Origin: CAZNPU01 sp964575335
GTDB lineage: Bacteria > Planctomycetota > Phycisphaerae > Phycisphaerales > SM1A02
Assembly: GCA_964575335.1 (NCBI GenBank)
Contig: CAZNPU010000002.1
Span: 1-64,000 of the forward strand
Direction of reading: 5' to 3'
Length of the DNA: 64,000 nt
The notes under the pieces were generated by a model. It saw nothing but the letters and a program-made list of their open reading frames with translations, had not been told where the DNA came from and did not search any database. Made by a program: the position numbers and the translations under genes. Shown here piece by piece: positions 51,897 to 61,357 of the stretch. Within the stretch, counting starts at the first letter, position 1; each line of letters begins with the position of its first letter.

Positions 51897-53231
51897 TCAT
51901 GCTTCGCTTCGCGTCAGCTCTCTGGCGGTTGATGTTTCGCTTTGCCGCTGCCCCAGGAAGCCGCGAATCAACTGTGCGGTGTGCGACGATGCGCCCTGAT
52001 GGGCGCGAATCACCGCCCTGCCGCGGCAGGCAAGTTCAGCGCGACGCTGCGGATCGTGCAGCAGATCACGAAGCACGGCCGGCAGTTGATCGGCAGTGGT
52101 CTGGATGACCCCCCCACCGGCAATCAATGCATCCATTGTCTGCTGAAAATCCGTCACCGCCGGACCGACGATCGTGGGCTTGCCCAGCGCGATCGGCTCC
52201 ATCATGTCGGAGCCGTGCAGATTGCCGAAGCTGCGCCCGATCACAACGATGTCAGCCAGCGCATAAGCCTGCCGCAGTTCGCCGATGCTGTCGAGCAGGA
52301 ACAGCTCTGTCGCTGCTGCGTTGCGCTGCGCTTCGTCAGTCAGGGTGTTGTCGCTGGTTGCATTTGCCTGGCGTTGTGAACGGCGCACGCAACCGGGCAT
52401 TGCCTGCTCAGCCTGTTCAAACCATTCCGGCTTCCGTGGAGCGCAAAGCAACTGCACGCCTGCTGGTTTGGCGCTGACGAGCAGTTCATGTTCGCCCGGA
52501 GCGGTCGAGCCGGCTACGATCAGCGGTTTGTTCCGGTCGATGCCCATGAGCGCTGCCAGTTCCTCAGCGCCGGTCACCGTATCAGTGATTTGGGCGGTGT
52601 CCCATTTCATCGTGCCGGTGATGTGAATTGCCTCAGCAGCAGCCCCCAATGCTTCAAATCGGCGGGCGTAGGTTTCATCCTGTGCGGCAACGAACGTCAA
52701 TCGCTGAAAGCTGGGGCGAATCAGTGATGCGATGCGCTGATAGCGGCGAAAGCTTCGCTCGGTGAGCCGACCGTTGACAACGCCCACCGGTATGCCTCGC
52801 CGGCGACACGCTGCGGTGAAGTTCGGCCAGACCTCAAGCTCCACCAGTGCGACGATGTCGGGATTCACCGCATTGAGAAAGCGATTCACCGCAAAGGAGA
52901 AGTCAAACGGATAGCGCACCACGGCATGCTTATGCTGCCAGAGCGCCTTGGCGCGAGCGAAACCGGTGTCGGTCGTGGCAGCGATCACAATCTCCAGCGC
53001 ATCAGGCCCATGCGCAAGATCGTCCACAAGCTGGCGAATCGCATTGACCTCGCCAACGGACACAGCGTGAAACAGCACGCGCGGGCGGGTTTTGGACGGT
53101 AATCTGGGCGCTTTGCCAAAACGAGCGCGCCAGTCGGTGCGGAGCTTGCCTGACTTGAACATCCGCACAAGCCAGAGCGGCGCGGTGACAACCGCGGCAA
53201 ACAGGTAAAGGCTGTCAATCAGCCAGCGCAT
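51897..53231 (-). CDS. waaA: 3-deoxy-D-manno-octulosonic acid (Kdo) transferase
   Basis: This protein of about 444 residues attaches Kdo to lipid A precursor, marking an LPS-type outer membrane. An N-terminal anchor (about 5-22, IDSLYLFAAVVTAPLWLV) precedes the GT-B fold. The VSVGEVNAIR motif holds the catalytic Glu, followed by VELEVWPNF and NGRLTERSF. The C-terminal lobe has IVAGSTAPGEHE, IVIGRSFGNLHGSDMMEPI and LGKPTIVGP. An insertion of about 20 residues follows the CAPRKPEWF segment. ATG 53231 gives the family-like MRWLIDSLY start; the frame is open to 53486 but the extra part is unlike WaaA. Confidence 0.92.
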   Translation of the reverse strand: MRWLIDSLYLFAAVVTAPLWLVRMFKSGKLRTDWRARFGKAPRLPSKTRPRVLFHAVSVGEVNAIRQLVDDLAHGPDALEIVIAATTDTGFARAKALWQHKHAVVRYPFDFSFAVNRFLNAVNPDIVALVELEVWPNFTAACRRRGIPVGVVNGRLTERSFRRYQRIASLIRPSFQRLTFVAAQDETYARRFEALGAAAEAIHITGTMKWDTAQITDTVTGAEELAALMGIDRNKPLIVAGSTAPGEHELLVSAKPAGVQLLCAPRKPEWFEQAEQAMPGCVRRSQRQANATSDNTLTDEAQRNAAATELFLLDSIGELRQAYALADIVVIGRSFGNLHGSDMMEPIALGKPTIVGPAVTDFQQTMDALIAGGGVIQTTADQLPAVLRDLLHDPQRRAELACRGRAVIRAHQGASSHTAQLIRGFLGQRQSETSTARELTRSEA

Positions 53232-53484
53232 GGCTGGAAGTGTACCGTTCCTGCCGCCGGCGTACCGGGCAGGCATGTGCGATTCAAAGCGGTCTGAGCC
53301 GGGACATGCCAAGCTGCTCATTCTCGGAACCGGCGAATTTGGGCATGCGAATGCCTTGGTAAGAGGGTAAATTGCCAGTTCATCATTGGCATCAGCCTGA
53401 GCAATTGGCACAATGGACGTGTAAGTTGTGCTCGGAAACGTCGCGGACCGCCCGCTCATGCGGTTCGCCTGGAGGTCGGCTCCC

Positions 53485-53784
53485 ATGATGGAACTTCATG
53501 TCTGCAATCGTGCAGGCGTCCTGCTGCGTGCATTTGCGATTGGTGACAGCAAGGAAGTGATTGTTGGTCGCGATGATACCTGCGATGTCCGGATCATGTC
53601 CCGAAGCGTCTCCCGTGAGCATTGCGCCATTGAGCAGGACGGCGATGAACTGATCCTTCGTGACCTCGGCTCGAGCGGCGGGACATATCTCAACGGCAAC
53701 CGCGTTGACAAAGTGCGCCTGCAGGACGGAATGGAAATTACCGTAGGTCCTGCAATACTCAAGTTTTATGACAGCGGCATCTGA
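53485..53784 (+). CDS. FHA-domain protein
   Basis: This protein of about 99 residues is essentially one forkhead-associated domain, which binds phosphothreonine peptides. Signature residues are VGRDD (Gly-Arg), the SVSREHC segment (Ser and His) and LGSSGGTYLNGNRV (Asn). No other domain is fused, so it acts as an adaptor for Ser/Thr kinase signalling, which is common in planctomycetes; no kinase gene is in view. GGAGG lies 9 bases before ATG 53485, with ATG 53488 next. It is divergent from waaA. Confidence 0.88.
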   Translation: MMELHVCNRAGVLLRAFAIGDSKEVIVGRDDTCDVRIMSRSVSREHCAIEQDGDELILRDLGSSGGTYLNGNRVDKVRLQDGMEITVGPAILKFYDSGI

Positions 53785-53992
53785 CGGCTGTACTTGCCGG
53801 AGACGATGCCTGAGGCGAGCGTCAACACGTTGCAACGCACGATTGATCGCCGCTGGCCGTCATTGAATTCCATAACCTGATACGCTTGGCATGGGAAGCG
53901 TTGCTGCAGCTGCGCGGCCTGGCTTCGGTTCATATGCATATATGAATCGACAGCAGCTGGGCAGTGGCCTTCACTGTGGCTGCGAGGCTACG

Positions 53993-54030
53993 CTGTCTGT
54001 CTATCTGTCTGTTTGGCTGCCTGTCTATTG
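53993..54030. repeat. Imperfect CTGT tetranucleotide repeat
   Basis: About nine units of CTGT/CTAT/CTGC-type tetramers run from 53993 to 54030, about 85 bp before the S9 peptidase start. The units are imperfect, which lowers the chance of slippage. Confidence 0.6.
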
Positions 54031-54113
54031 ACTGCAGTAAGTGATTGTCGCCGTCGCAGAGAGATCGTTGTGATTGCATTTCGGAAGATGAGTCGAGTAA
54101 AGGAGAACCATCG

Positions 54114-56132
54114 ATGTTGAACGAGCCTGTCGTGACTGCAGCCGGCGTTGCTCTGTTCGTTGCGTTGGCTGGATCGTTCAGCCTGTCGGCATCGGCTGCC
54201 AGCGCACGTGAAACCCAACTGATCCCGCGCGAGGTGTTTTTTGGAAATCCCGATCGCGCCAATGTTCAGATAAGCCCCGATGGTGAAAAGCTCAGCTATC
54301 TCGCGCCTCATCAGGGCGTGCTGAACGTCTGGGTGCAGACCATCGGCAGCGATGACGCCAGGCCGGTAACCAATGCCACATCGCGGCCGATCCGCGTGTA
54401 CTTCTGGGCGCACAACGCGCAGCAGATCATCTACATGCAGGATCGGGCCGGCGATGAAAACTTCCGTCTGTATGCGGTGAACCTGGACGGCGGCGATGAG
54501 GTTGAACTGACGCCGTTTGAAAACGTCCAGGCTCGAGTCACCGCCCGCGACCGGAACTTTCCAGATGAGATTCTCGTGGCGGTGAACAACCGGGTGCCGC
54601 AGTTGCACGACGTGTGGCGGATCAATACCCGAACCGGCGACGGCGAGATGGTGTTTCAAAACGACGCTGGGTACGCCCAGTTTGTGGCTGACAGCCAGTT
54701 CCAGGTTCGGCTGGCGACAAAGATCGTTCCTCACACCGGCGGCCAGCGGGTGTACATGCGCGATTCAGCCGATGGCGAGTGGTATGAGCTGGCCGACTGG
54801 AGCATGGAAGACGCCATGACCTCCGGCGTGCTGGGGTTCAGCCGCGACGGCAGCACCGTGTACATGCTCGATTCCCGTAACTCAAACACCTCGCGTTTGT
54901 ATGCCTACCAGACCCAGGGCGAGGACGGCCCGGACTACGTCGCTCTGGCGGCGGACAATCGGGCTGACGTGAGCGATGTTGTGATTGATCCGGCAACCGG
55001 CCATCCGCAGGCGGTGGCGTTTGAATACGCACGCCAGGAGTGGATGGTGATGGACCCGGCAATCAAGGACGATTGGGCATACCTGCAATCGATCGCCGAT
55101 GGCGAGATGTCGATCGCCAGTCGCGATCATGCGGATCAGAAATGGATTGTGAACTACGTGCGCGATGATGGTCCCGTGGCGTATTACCTTTACGACCGCG
55201 CCAATCGGCACGCTGAATTTCTTTTTACCAACCGCAGCCAGCTTGAAGGCTTGCCGCTGGCCAAGATGAAGCCGGTGGTGATCCAGGCGCGCGATGGCCT
55301 GAAACTGGTCAGCTATCTGACGCTGCCGCCGGGGAAAAACGCCAGGAAGCTGCCCATGGTACTGCTGGTGCATGGCGGGCCGTGGGCGCGCGACAGTTGG
55401 GGATATAACTCCCTTCATCAGTGGCTGGCCAACCGCGGATATGCGGTTTTGAGCGTGAATTTCCGCGGCTCAACCGGCTTCGGCAAGAAATTTCTCAACG
55501 CGGGCAATCGTGAATGGGCCGGGCGGATGCACGATGACCTGATCGATGCGGTGAACTGGGCGGTTGGCGAAGGCATTGCAGATCCCGACCGCGTGGCGAT
55601 CATGGGCGGCAGTTATGGCGGATACGCAACGCTGGTTGGGCTGACCTTTACGCCTGAATTCTTCGCCGCCGGCGTGGATATCGTGGGGCCGTCGCACGTG
55701 CGAACGCTGTTGGAATCGATCCCGCCGTACTGGGAGCCGATCAAGGCGATGTTCGAGCAGCGCGTCGGCTCGCTTGACGCTCCGGAATACCTCGACCGCA
55801 TCTCGCCATTGATGCGTGTCGATCAGATTCGCCGGCCGCTGCTGATCGGCCAGGGCAAGAATGATCCCCGCGTGAAGGAGGCTGAAAGCCAGCAGATCGT
55901 TGAGGCGATGCAGGAGAAGAACCTGCCGGTGACGTACGTGGTGTTCCCGGATGAGGGACACGGCTTTGCCCGGCCGGAAAACAACATGGCGTTCTTCGCC
56001 ATTACCGAGGCGTTTCTTGCTGAGCATTTGGGCGGCCGATTTGAGCCGATCACCAGCGAGGTTCGCCAGTCAAGCGCACAGATCGAAGCCGGTGCCGACC
56101 TCATCCCGGGCCTGTTGCAGGCGATGGAGTGA
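54114..56132 (+). CDS. Exported S9-family prolyl oligopeptidase/acylaminoacyl peptidase
   Basis: This 672-residue serine peptidase has an N-terminal signal peptide (about 1-28, GVALFVALAGSFSLSASA). A seven-bladed propeller spans about 40-370 with DPP-IV/TolB-like blades (NVQISPDGEKLSYLAP, VLGFSRDGSTVYMLD). The catalytic alpha/beta domain is C-terminal: LVHGGPWARD, NFRGSTGFGK, nucleophile Ser in MGGSYGGYAT (about 500), Asp in QGKNDPRV (about 583) and His in PDEGHGF (about 615). It should cleave short peptides in the periplasm. AAAGGAG lies 8 bases before ATG 54114. A terminator follows. Confidence 0.92.
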   Translation: MLNEPVVTAAGVALFVALAGSFSLSASAASARETQLIPREVFFGNPDRANVQISPDGEKLSYLAPHQGVLNVWVQTIGSDDARPVTNATSRPIRVYFWAHNAQQIIYMQDRAGDENFRLYAVNLDGGDEVELTPFENVQARVTARDRNFPDEILVAVNNRVPQLHDVWRINTRTGDGEMVFQNDAGYAQFVADSQFQVRLATKIVPHTGGQRVYMRDSADGEWYELADWSMEDAMTSGVLGFSRDGSTVYMLDSRNSNTSRLYAYQTQGEDGPDYVALAADNRADVSDVVIDPATGHPQAVAFEYARQEWMVMDPAIKDDWAYLQSIADGEMSIASRDHADQKWIVNYVRDDGPVAYYLYDRANRHAEFLFTNRSQLEGLPLAKMKPVVIQARDGLKLVSYLTLPPGKNARKLPMVLLVHGGPWARDSWGYNSLHQWLANRGYAVLSVNFRGSTGFGKKFLNAGNREWAGRMHDDLIDAVNWAVGEGIADPDRVAIMGGSYGGYATLVGLTFTPEFFAAGVDIVGPSHVRTLLESIPPYWEPIKAMFEQRVGSLDAPEYLDRISPLMRVDQIRRPLLIGQGKNDPRVKEAESQQIVEAMQEKNLPVTYVVFPDEGHGFARPENNMAFFAITEAFLAEHLGGRFEPITSEVRQSSAQIEAGADLIPGLLQAME

Positions 56133-56209
56133 ACGCGCTGACACGTGAGCGACTCGGCAGCGAGACATCGCTGCGACGAACATAAAAAAACAACAGTGAC
56201 AACACAAAA

Positions 56210-56238
56210 GCCGCCCGCATTTACGGGCGGCTTTCTTT
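56210..56238. terminator. Bidirectional intrinsic terminator after the S9 peptidase gene
   Basis: A perfect 8-bp stem GCCGCCCG (56210-56217) and CGGGCGGC (56224-56231) encloses loop CATTTA, with TTTCTTT following. An A-rich run precedes the stem, so it can also stop - strand transcripts arriving from the convergent gene. Confidence 0.88.
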
Positions 56239-56291
56239 ATGGCAACTGTGGTAACTGCTCTTGCGTAGCTGCCGATTGTGCTGAAGAAGCG

Positions 56292-57617
56292 TCAACGACC
56301 CATGCGGCTGCGAATGCGGCGCAATTCAGCAAGCTGCCGCTCCAGGGTTTCTTTCGGCGGGACGCCCATCAGGAAGCAGACGTTGGGGCAACGATCCCAC
56401 CATCGGATCAATTCATTGAAGATATTGATCTGGCTGTTGAGCATAGAAATCTGGCCGCCGGCTGCGCCCTTGTAGTTGAGCCTTGCTGCGAGCAGGGGAA
56501 TCTCAGCCTTGGCCTTTTCAACCGTTCGCTGCCAGTCCGCAGCGATGCGGCGGCCGTAGTCGCTGATCTCATGCCATTTGGGCAGATTCAGCAGCTTGGC
56601 CAGCTCCTCCTCGGTATCCGCAATACCGTCAGCAAAGCCTGAATGGACTGCTGTTGACGCAGTAAATACCAGGTTCTCGCCGGGCCGGGACAGAATGAAT
56701 TCGCCGCTGAGATCGTTGTACCACGTGACCTGTCCGGTGACAGGATCCTTGTCGTAAGACAACATGGCCTGATCTTCGATCATAGCGTGGGCGATGTAGC
56801 GGCTGCGTCCGCCGGACTCCATCCAACGGCCTGCCGCATCCATCCACTGCTGAAGCTCTTCGCCCTTCAGCGAGACGCCGCCGGCAAATCCGGTCATCGC
56901 TCCCAATGAACCGGACGAGGTGAAGTAGATTTCGTGGCAATTGCTTGCCGTTGCTGCGGCTGCAGAAATCGCTTCCTTGATCCATGCCACGACGCGGTGG
57001 CGTTTGCGCACCTCAGCGAGCGTGAAGTGGATCTGCTCCATCTCGATGCCCAGACCGCCGCCGGACTCGATGATCAGAACGATAATCTGCCCCGGGCCAT
57101 ACTTGTCGGCTTCCCGGGCAACGGCCTCGATTTCATTGTGCCGGAAGCCTTCGCCAACCATTCCCGACAACGGCAGCACGAACACGCCCATCGGCTGTTC
57201 GTTGGTCTTTGAACCTGAAGCCGTTGTTGACGAACTGCCCTTGGCAGTGCTTGTGCTGGAGCTTCTTCCTGGAGGGGTTGTTGAAGCGCCGCTGCTGGGC
57301 CGCGTACCGGCCGAATCGCCTGATGAGGGCTTGATGGTCTTCATCGCCACGATATCTGCGCGGAAGATCAGACGCTCACCGGCGATGCCGCCAATTGTGC
57401 CGTTGACGACAATGTAAAGGTCGGTGACTTTGGTGAGTTGGCCTTCGATCGGCACCTCGACGCCCTGCTGCAGGAAACGAACCTCAACATGGTCGGTTTC
57501 CGTGCCGCGCCATCGTGACCCGTCCTTTAGCCGGATCTCGATCGTCTTTCCAAATGCGCTGCTGGCTATCAGAAGCGCCAGGCAACAAACCAGCAACTTT
57601 GTGATTTTGCGACTCAT
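56292..57617 (-). CDS. Exported ClpP/S49-fold protein with N-terminal SH3-like domain (paralogue 2)
   Basis: This protein of about 441 residues has a signal peptide (KLLVCCLALLIASSAFG) and a small N-terminal beta domain (RLKDGSRWRGTETD). A Ser/Thr-rich linker follows (about 115-155), then a ClpP/crotonase-like domain with FVLPLSGMVG, VLIIESGGGLG and AISAAAATASNCHEIYF, then SGSLGAMTGFAGG. In S49/NfeD-type serine proteases the nucleophile lies in a SAG motif; here it reads SAA, so the Ser is kept but the Gly is lost. A C-terminal helical part follows. ATG 57617 has GAGG 9 bases upstream. A paralogue lies 67 bp upstream on the same strand. Proteolytic activity is uncertain. Confidence 0.75.
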   Translation of the reverse strand: MSRKITKLLVCCLALLIASSAFGKTIEIRLKDGSRWRGTETDHVEVRFLQQGVEVPIEGQLTKVTDLYIVVNGTIGGIAGERLIFRADIVAMKTIKPSSGDSAGTRPSSGASTTPPGRSSSTSTAKGSSSTTASGSKTNEQPMGVFVLPLSGMVGEGFRHNEIEAVAREADKYGPGQIIVLIIESGGGLGIEMEQIHFTLAEVRKRHRVVAWIKEAISAAAATASNCHEIYFTSSGSLGAMTGFAGGVSLKGEELQQWMDAAGRWMESGGRSRYIAHAMIEDQAMLSYDKDPVTGQVTWYNDLSGEFILSRPGENLVFTASTAVHSGFADGIADTEEELAKLLNLPKWHEISDYGRRIAADWQRTVEKAKAEIPLLAARLNYKGAAGGQISMLNSQINIFNELIRWWDRCPNVCFLMGVPPKETLERQLAELRRIRSRMGR

Positions 57618-57684
57618 CCCAATCCTCGCCAATGGACCTCGTTGATACATCCTGCTGTAAGAAGAAAAGGCTGCATATGCATAT

Positions 57685-59175
57685 TCACCTGCCGCCCGGG
57701 CTGCGGCCCCCGCGGCCAGCTGCACCACCACCGCCACCGCCGCCGCCTACCCCGACGCCACGGCCTCGATTTCGCAGCGAGCGAATCTGTTCGTTGAGCA
57801 TTTCGATCTCGACCATCAGATCATGTCGAGTCAAACCGTAGTCGGATTCCAGCCGCAGCTCGATGGCTTTGTAGCGATCCATTGCGCGAAGCACCTTTTC
57901 CAGATCCTGCTTCGCACGGCCAAGCCAGCGGAGCGTTTCGTTCCCGCTTGCCCATCCTCTATGCTGCTGATAATCGATCAGCCAGGTACGCACGTTTTCG
58001 TACAGGCGTCGCCAATCCTGCACATAGCCGGTCGTGAGAGCGTGCTGCCGCTCGCCCACCAGGCGGTACTCGCGGTGTCCCAGCAACAGGGCAAGATCGT
58101 CAAGATCCGCTGCGGTTCCCTGGGAAATGCAGAAATCTTCAGCAGACCGGGCTGTGAAGTACGCTGCACGCTTGTCGCTGTTGTCCACGATGTATTCGCC
58201 TCGCTCATCAAGCGACCAGATGACCTCGCGTCCTCGCCACGTGCCGCTGAGTTTGGGTTCTGAATCCAGCATGGCCCGCGCTAGCACAGGCGAGAAGCCC
58301 CCTCGTTCCAGGAAGCCCTGGGCGATGCCGAGCCACGCAGCAACCATCTTCGCCCGCACGTCGTCGTCCGACCACCGCTTGGCGCCGCTGCGATCCAGCA
58401 CTGAAACCTTCGCGCCCAGTCGAGCATCGGGGGCCATGTAAATCTGATCCCACGCCATCGCCACGACTGCGCTGATGCCGTCCGAGTCGTGAATCCAGAC
58501 CACCTGCGGAATATCCCGCAGCCTGTCACGGAAGAGGCTGACAAGTTCTCGATAATCTTCGAAATCGAGCATGCCCCATTCGCGCAGCGGGTTTTCCTGC
58601 ATGTCATACCCGCCGGGGTGCATCAGTTCCGAAGTGTCAGAGCATTCCATCTCGATGATGATCAGGTCCGGCTTGTGCGCACGGATATCTTCGATCACCT
58701 TCGTATACACCGACGAGCGAATGTCGGTGCCCATCTGCCCCTTCATCGGCACAATGTAAAACGAGGGAACGTTGGTTGCGTCTGTCTGCATTCGGCCGCG
58801 CTTCTGCAGCGCCGAGGCCGGCACGACAGGCTCAGATGACATGTCGGTTTCGTCAGGGAAGTCGTCAAATGCCTCATCGCCCATCCCTTCGATCGGCACA
58901 TTGCGGTCGATATGGGCGATCTGGCTCATCTGCAGCGTGATCTTCGTCGTGATGTTGATGTTGGGATCGCGGTACTCGAAGATGATCTGGCCTCGCGATT
59001 CCTCCAGAATCTTGCCACGAAGCTCGCGGCCGTCCACCGTGTAAATGACGTCTTCGGTTGCCGCGTCATCGGCAGCGGCGACCACGCGCGACGTCAGGCT
59101 CAGCCCGCCTGCGATGAGGGCAATCAGCAGCGAGAAGGTGACAACATTCAACAGTCCAACACGACGAATATTCAT
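57685..59175 (-). CDS. Exported ClpP/S49-fold protein with N-terminal SH3-like domain (paralogue 1)
   Basis: This 496-residue protein begins with a signal peptide (about 8-32), then a beta domain (YTVDGRELRGKILEES) like that of the next gene, and a linker. A ClpP-like domain includes FYIVPMKGQMG, LIIIEMECSDTSEL and DGISAVVAMAWDQIYMAP, then DARLGAKVSVLD. The putative nucleophile Ser sits in ISAVV, again without the SAG Gly. About 130 helical residues follow, then a Gly/Arg-rich tail with a run of nine glycines. GAGG lies 8 bases before ATG 59175. The two genes are 67 bp apart and likely one operon from a duplication. Role unknown; membrane-protein quality control is one guess. Confidence 0.72.
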   Translation of the reverse strand: MNIRRVGLLNVVTFSLLIALIAGGLSLTSRVVAAADDAATEDVIYTVDGRELRGKILEESRGQIIFEYRDPNINITTKITLQMSQIAHIDRNVPIEGMGDEAFDDFPDETDMSSEPVVPASALQKRGRMQTDATNVPSFYIVPMKGQMGTDIRSSVYTKVIEDIRAHKPDLIIIEMECSDTSELMHPGGYDMQENPLREWGMLDFEDYRELVSLFRDRLRDIPQVVWIHDSDGISAVVAMAWDQIYMAPDARLGAKVSVLDRSGAKRWSDDDVRAKMVAAWLGIAQGFLERGGFSPVLARAMLDSEPKLSGTWRGREVIWSLDERGEYIVDNSDKRAAYFTARSAEDFCISQGTAADLDDLALLLGHREYRLVGERQHALTTGYVQDWRRLYENVRTWLIDYQQHRGWASGNETLRWLGRAKQDLEKVLRAMDRYKAIELRLESDYGLTRHDLMVEIEMLNEQIRSLRNRGRGVGVGGGGGGGGAAGRGGRSPGGR

Positions 59176-59364
59176 ATCGTTGCCTCGTACGTGACATGCC
59201 CAGGAATGCCCGGCCGCAGGAAGTCGCGGCTGCAATTCATGGCCAATGGGTTTGCGTACCGTTCGGGATATCGCCTCGTAAGCGTCCCCGACGCCACTAT
59301 ATTCGACGCATGAAGGCTTGCAAAGTTCTGACTGAACCCCCGTTTTTGAGTCTCTGAGGGCAAT

Positions 59365-60642
59365 TTAGCGCTCGGATCGCTGGGGGCGGTCATCCCCGAC
59401 TGTCGCTGCCACTGCCCGGGCCAACTCAATTGCCTGTGGCCTGGCGTGAATTGCCCCCTCAAGCTGCGCATCGTACACCGCATCAAGGACGCGGCTGAAA
59501 ATCGGCCCCGGTTGCAGTCCCAGTTCAATGAGATCGTTGCCATCCAGCAGCGGCTGAGGCGAAAGCCCCGTCTTTGCCAACTCCAGCACTCGACGACGCA
59601 CATCTACAAACCTCTGCCGATCCGTCGCCTGCATGAGCAGCAAACTCTGATCGAATTCCGGGCGGGCAGCAAGGCGCTTTTGTTTGGCCACGCCAAGCCG
59701 ATCCCAGGTTGTTTCCAGCGTTCGATAGATCTCCAGGCACCGCAGCAGCGCCGATCGCTCTTCGTTGGAAATCACCAGCGCATCAGCCCAGCGGTCCGCA
59801 ATGTCAAGCCAGTCTTCTTTGCGATCAGCATGCCGATCCACCAGCCATGCCGCCAAAGCGGTCGACAGGGGAACTTCATCGGGGAGCCGTCCCAGCCGCG
59901 TTGGAGCCGTCAGCTTCGGTTCTTCGAGCAGCACATGACTGTCAAGCCCCAGATACTGCAGTTCCCAGGCTGCCACCGCTCGATTGGCGTCGAGCAGCAT
60001 GCGCCTGACTTCCTGGCCGATCCGCTCGCGGCTGACGCGCCGCAAGTTGCCTGCATTGGCGCGAATGGCGTCAGCGGTGTCCGCATCAATCGCAAAGCCG
60101 AACCGTGCTGCAAACCGCACCGCCCGCAACATCCGCAGATGATCTTCGCGAAACCGCGCATACGGATCGCCGATCGCGCGGATGATCTTCGCTTCCAGAT
60201 CCGCCCGTCCGCCCACGTAGTCGATCACCTCGCCGGTCAACGGGTTTTCAAACAAACCGTTGATGGTGAAGTCACGCCGGCTGGCGTCGTGCTGAGCGTC
60301 GGAGAATGTCACCGTGTCGGGATGGCGGCCGTCCGAATACACGCCATCGGTGCGAAACGTCGCGACTTGAATCTCGTGGCCCATCAATCGCACAAGCATC
60401 ACGCCAAACGACTGACCCACCGCTCGCACCCGATGAAACAGCGCTGCGATCTGCTCCGGCCTGGCGTCGGTCGCCACGTCGTAATCGGTCGGCTCATAGC
60501 CCATCAGCCGATCACGCACGCAGCCGCCGGCGAAGTAGGCGGTGTAGCCTGCATCAACCAGAATGCGCACCACGCGAACTGCTGCCTCACGCAGGCGGCT
60601 TGGATCTGATTCACGCGCGTTTTCGCTGGTCTGCATCATCAT
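59365..60642 (-). CDS. cca: CCA tRNA nucleotidyltransferase / poly(A) polymerase family
   Basis: This 425-residue class II nucleotidyltransferase has the GGCVRDRLMG motif, catalytic acids in TDYDVAT, SRRDFTINGLF, the EDHLRMLRAVRFAARFGF motif and the RISxERIxxE-like RRVSRERIGQEVRR. It either repairs the CCA end of tRNA or adds poly(A) tails; the two cannot be told apart by eye. A short HD-less C-terminal helical region follows (about 250-425). The ATG overlaps the rsmD stop by 4 bp, so translation is coupled. Confidence 0.88.
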   Translation of the reverse strand: MMMQTSENARESDPSRLREAAVRVVRILVDAGYTAYFAGGCVRDRLMGYEPTDYDVATDARPEQIAALFHRVRAVGQSFGVMLVRLMGHEIQVATFRTDGVYSDGRHPDTVTFSDAQHDASRRDFTINGLFENPLTGEVIDYVGGRADLEAKIIRAIGDPYARFREDHLRMLRAVRFAARFGFAIDADTADAIRANAGNLRRVSRERIGQEVRRMLLDANRAVAAWELQYLGLDSHVLLEEPKLTAPTRLGRLPDEVPLSTALAAWLVDRHADRKEDWLDIADRWADALVISNEERSALLRCLEIYRTLETTWDRLGVAKQKRLAARPEFDQSLLLMQATDRQRFVDVRRRVLELAKTGLSPQPLLDGNDLIELGLQPGPIFSRVLDAVYDAQLEGAIHARPQAIELARAVAATVGDDRPQRSER

Positions 60643-61268
60643 TGCCCGCGCCCCTCATTCGCTTGCGCTTCATCATCCCCGGCGGCGCGCTCAGCCTTGG
60701 GCGCGTACAGCAGCACGTACATGTCCGCGCTGTATTTGTGCGATTCAGGACCGTCAAACCCCTCGATCTTCAAATCGACTTCATCTGCGCCGATCGGGCT
60801 TCGCAGCACAAGAAAACCCCGATCGCCCATCAGCGACCGGCAACGAGACGCCTGATCCAGCACGCGACGCCGCGTCTGTTCGTGTTCCATTATCTGATAC
60901 GGCGGGTCGATGAACACCAGGTCAATCGGCCGCGTGATCCGCGCAAGCGTCACCGGTGAGAGCGCATCGGCCTGAATCGCAGTCACCCGGTCGCCGCAGC
61001 CGAGATTCTCAATATTGCGCTGCAGCAGGCGGAACACCTCGCGGTCTCGTTCCACCATGAAAACGTGCGCCGCGCCGCGGCTGACCGCTTCAAGCCCCAC
61101 TGTTCCAACGCCTGCGAATAAATCGAGCACCCGCGCGCCTTCAAACCAGCCGCGCAACAGGTTGAAGATCGACTCCTTGACGCGCGCAGCATACGGCCGG
61201 GTCACTCGGGCGTCCTCGGGTGACAACAGTCTGCGGGAGCGGAATTCACCTGCGATAATCTTCAGCAT
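60639..61268 (-). CDS. rsmD: 16S rRNA (guanine-966-N2)-methyltransferase
   Basis: This 209-residue RsmD methylates G966 of 16S rRNA using SAM. Evidence is the N-terminal IIAGEFRSRRL segment, RPYAARVKESIFNLL, motif I DLFAGVGTVGLEAVSRGA, acidic motif in MVERD and the catalytic FIDPPYQ. The C-terminal 25 residues are extra and acidic. It is the first gene of a two-gene unit with cca, whose start overlaps its stop. It is divergent from the hydrolase gene at 61358 with a 90-bp intergenic region. Confidence 0.92.
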   Translation of the reverse strand: MLKIIAGEFRSRRLLSPEDARVTRPYAARVKESIFNLLRGWFEGARVLDLFAGVGTVGLEAVSRGAAHVFMVERDREVFRLLQRNIENLGCGDRVTAIQADALSPVTLARITRPIDLVFIDPPYQIMEHEQTRRRVLDQASRCRSLMGDRGFLVLRSPIGADEVDLKIEGFDGPESHKYSADMYVLLYAPKAERAAGDDEAQANEGRGQ

Positions 61269-61357
61269 TGCTCATAGCCATCGTAGCGTTCTGATGCGCA
61301 GCAACTCTGCCGCCGCATGAGAAGCCTGACTGCTTTGATCGTCTATCATCCTGTCTT

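Noticed and set aside
59446..60609. Open frame of 387 codons on the + strand opposite cca
   Set aside because: The - strand carries all catalytic motifs of the nucleotidyltransferase; the + frame has no family resemblance.
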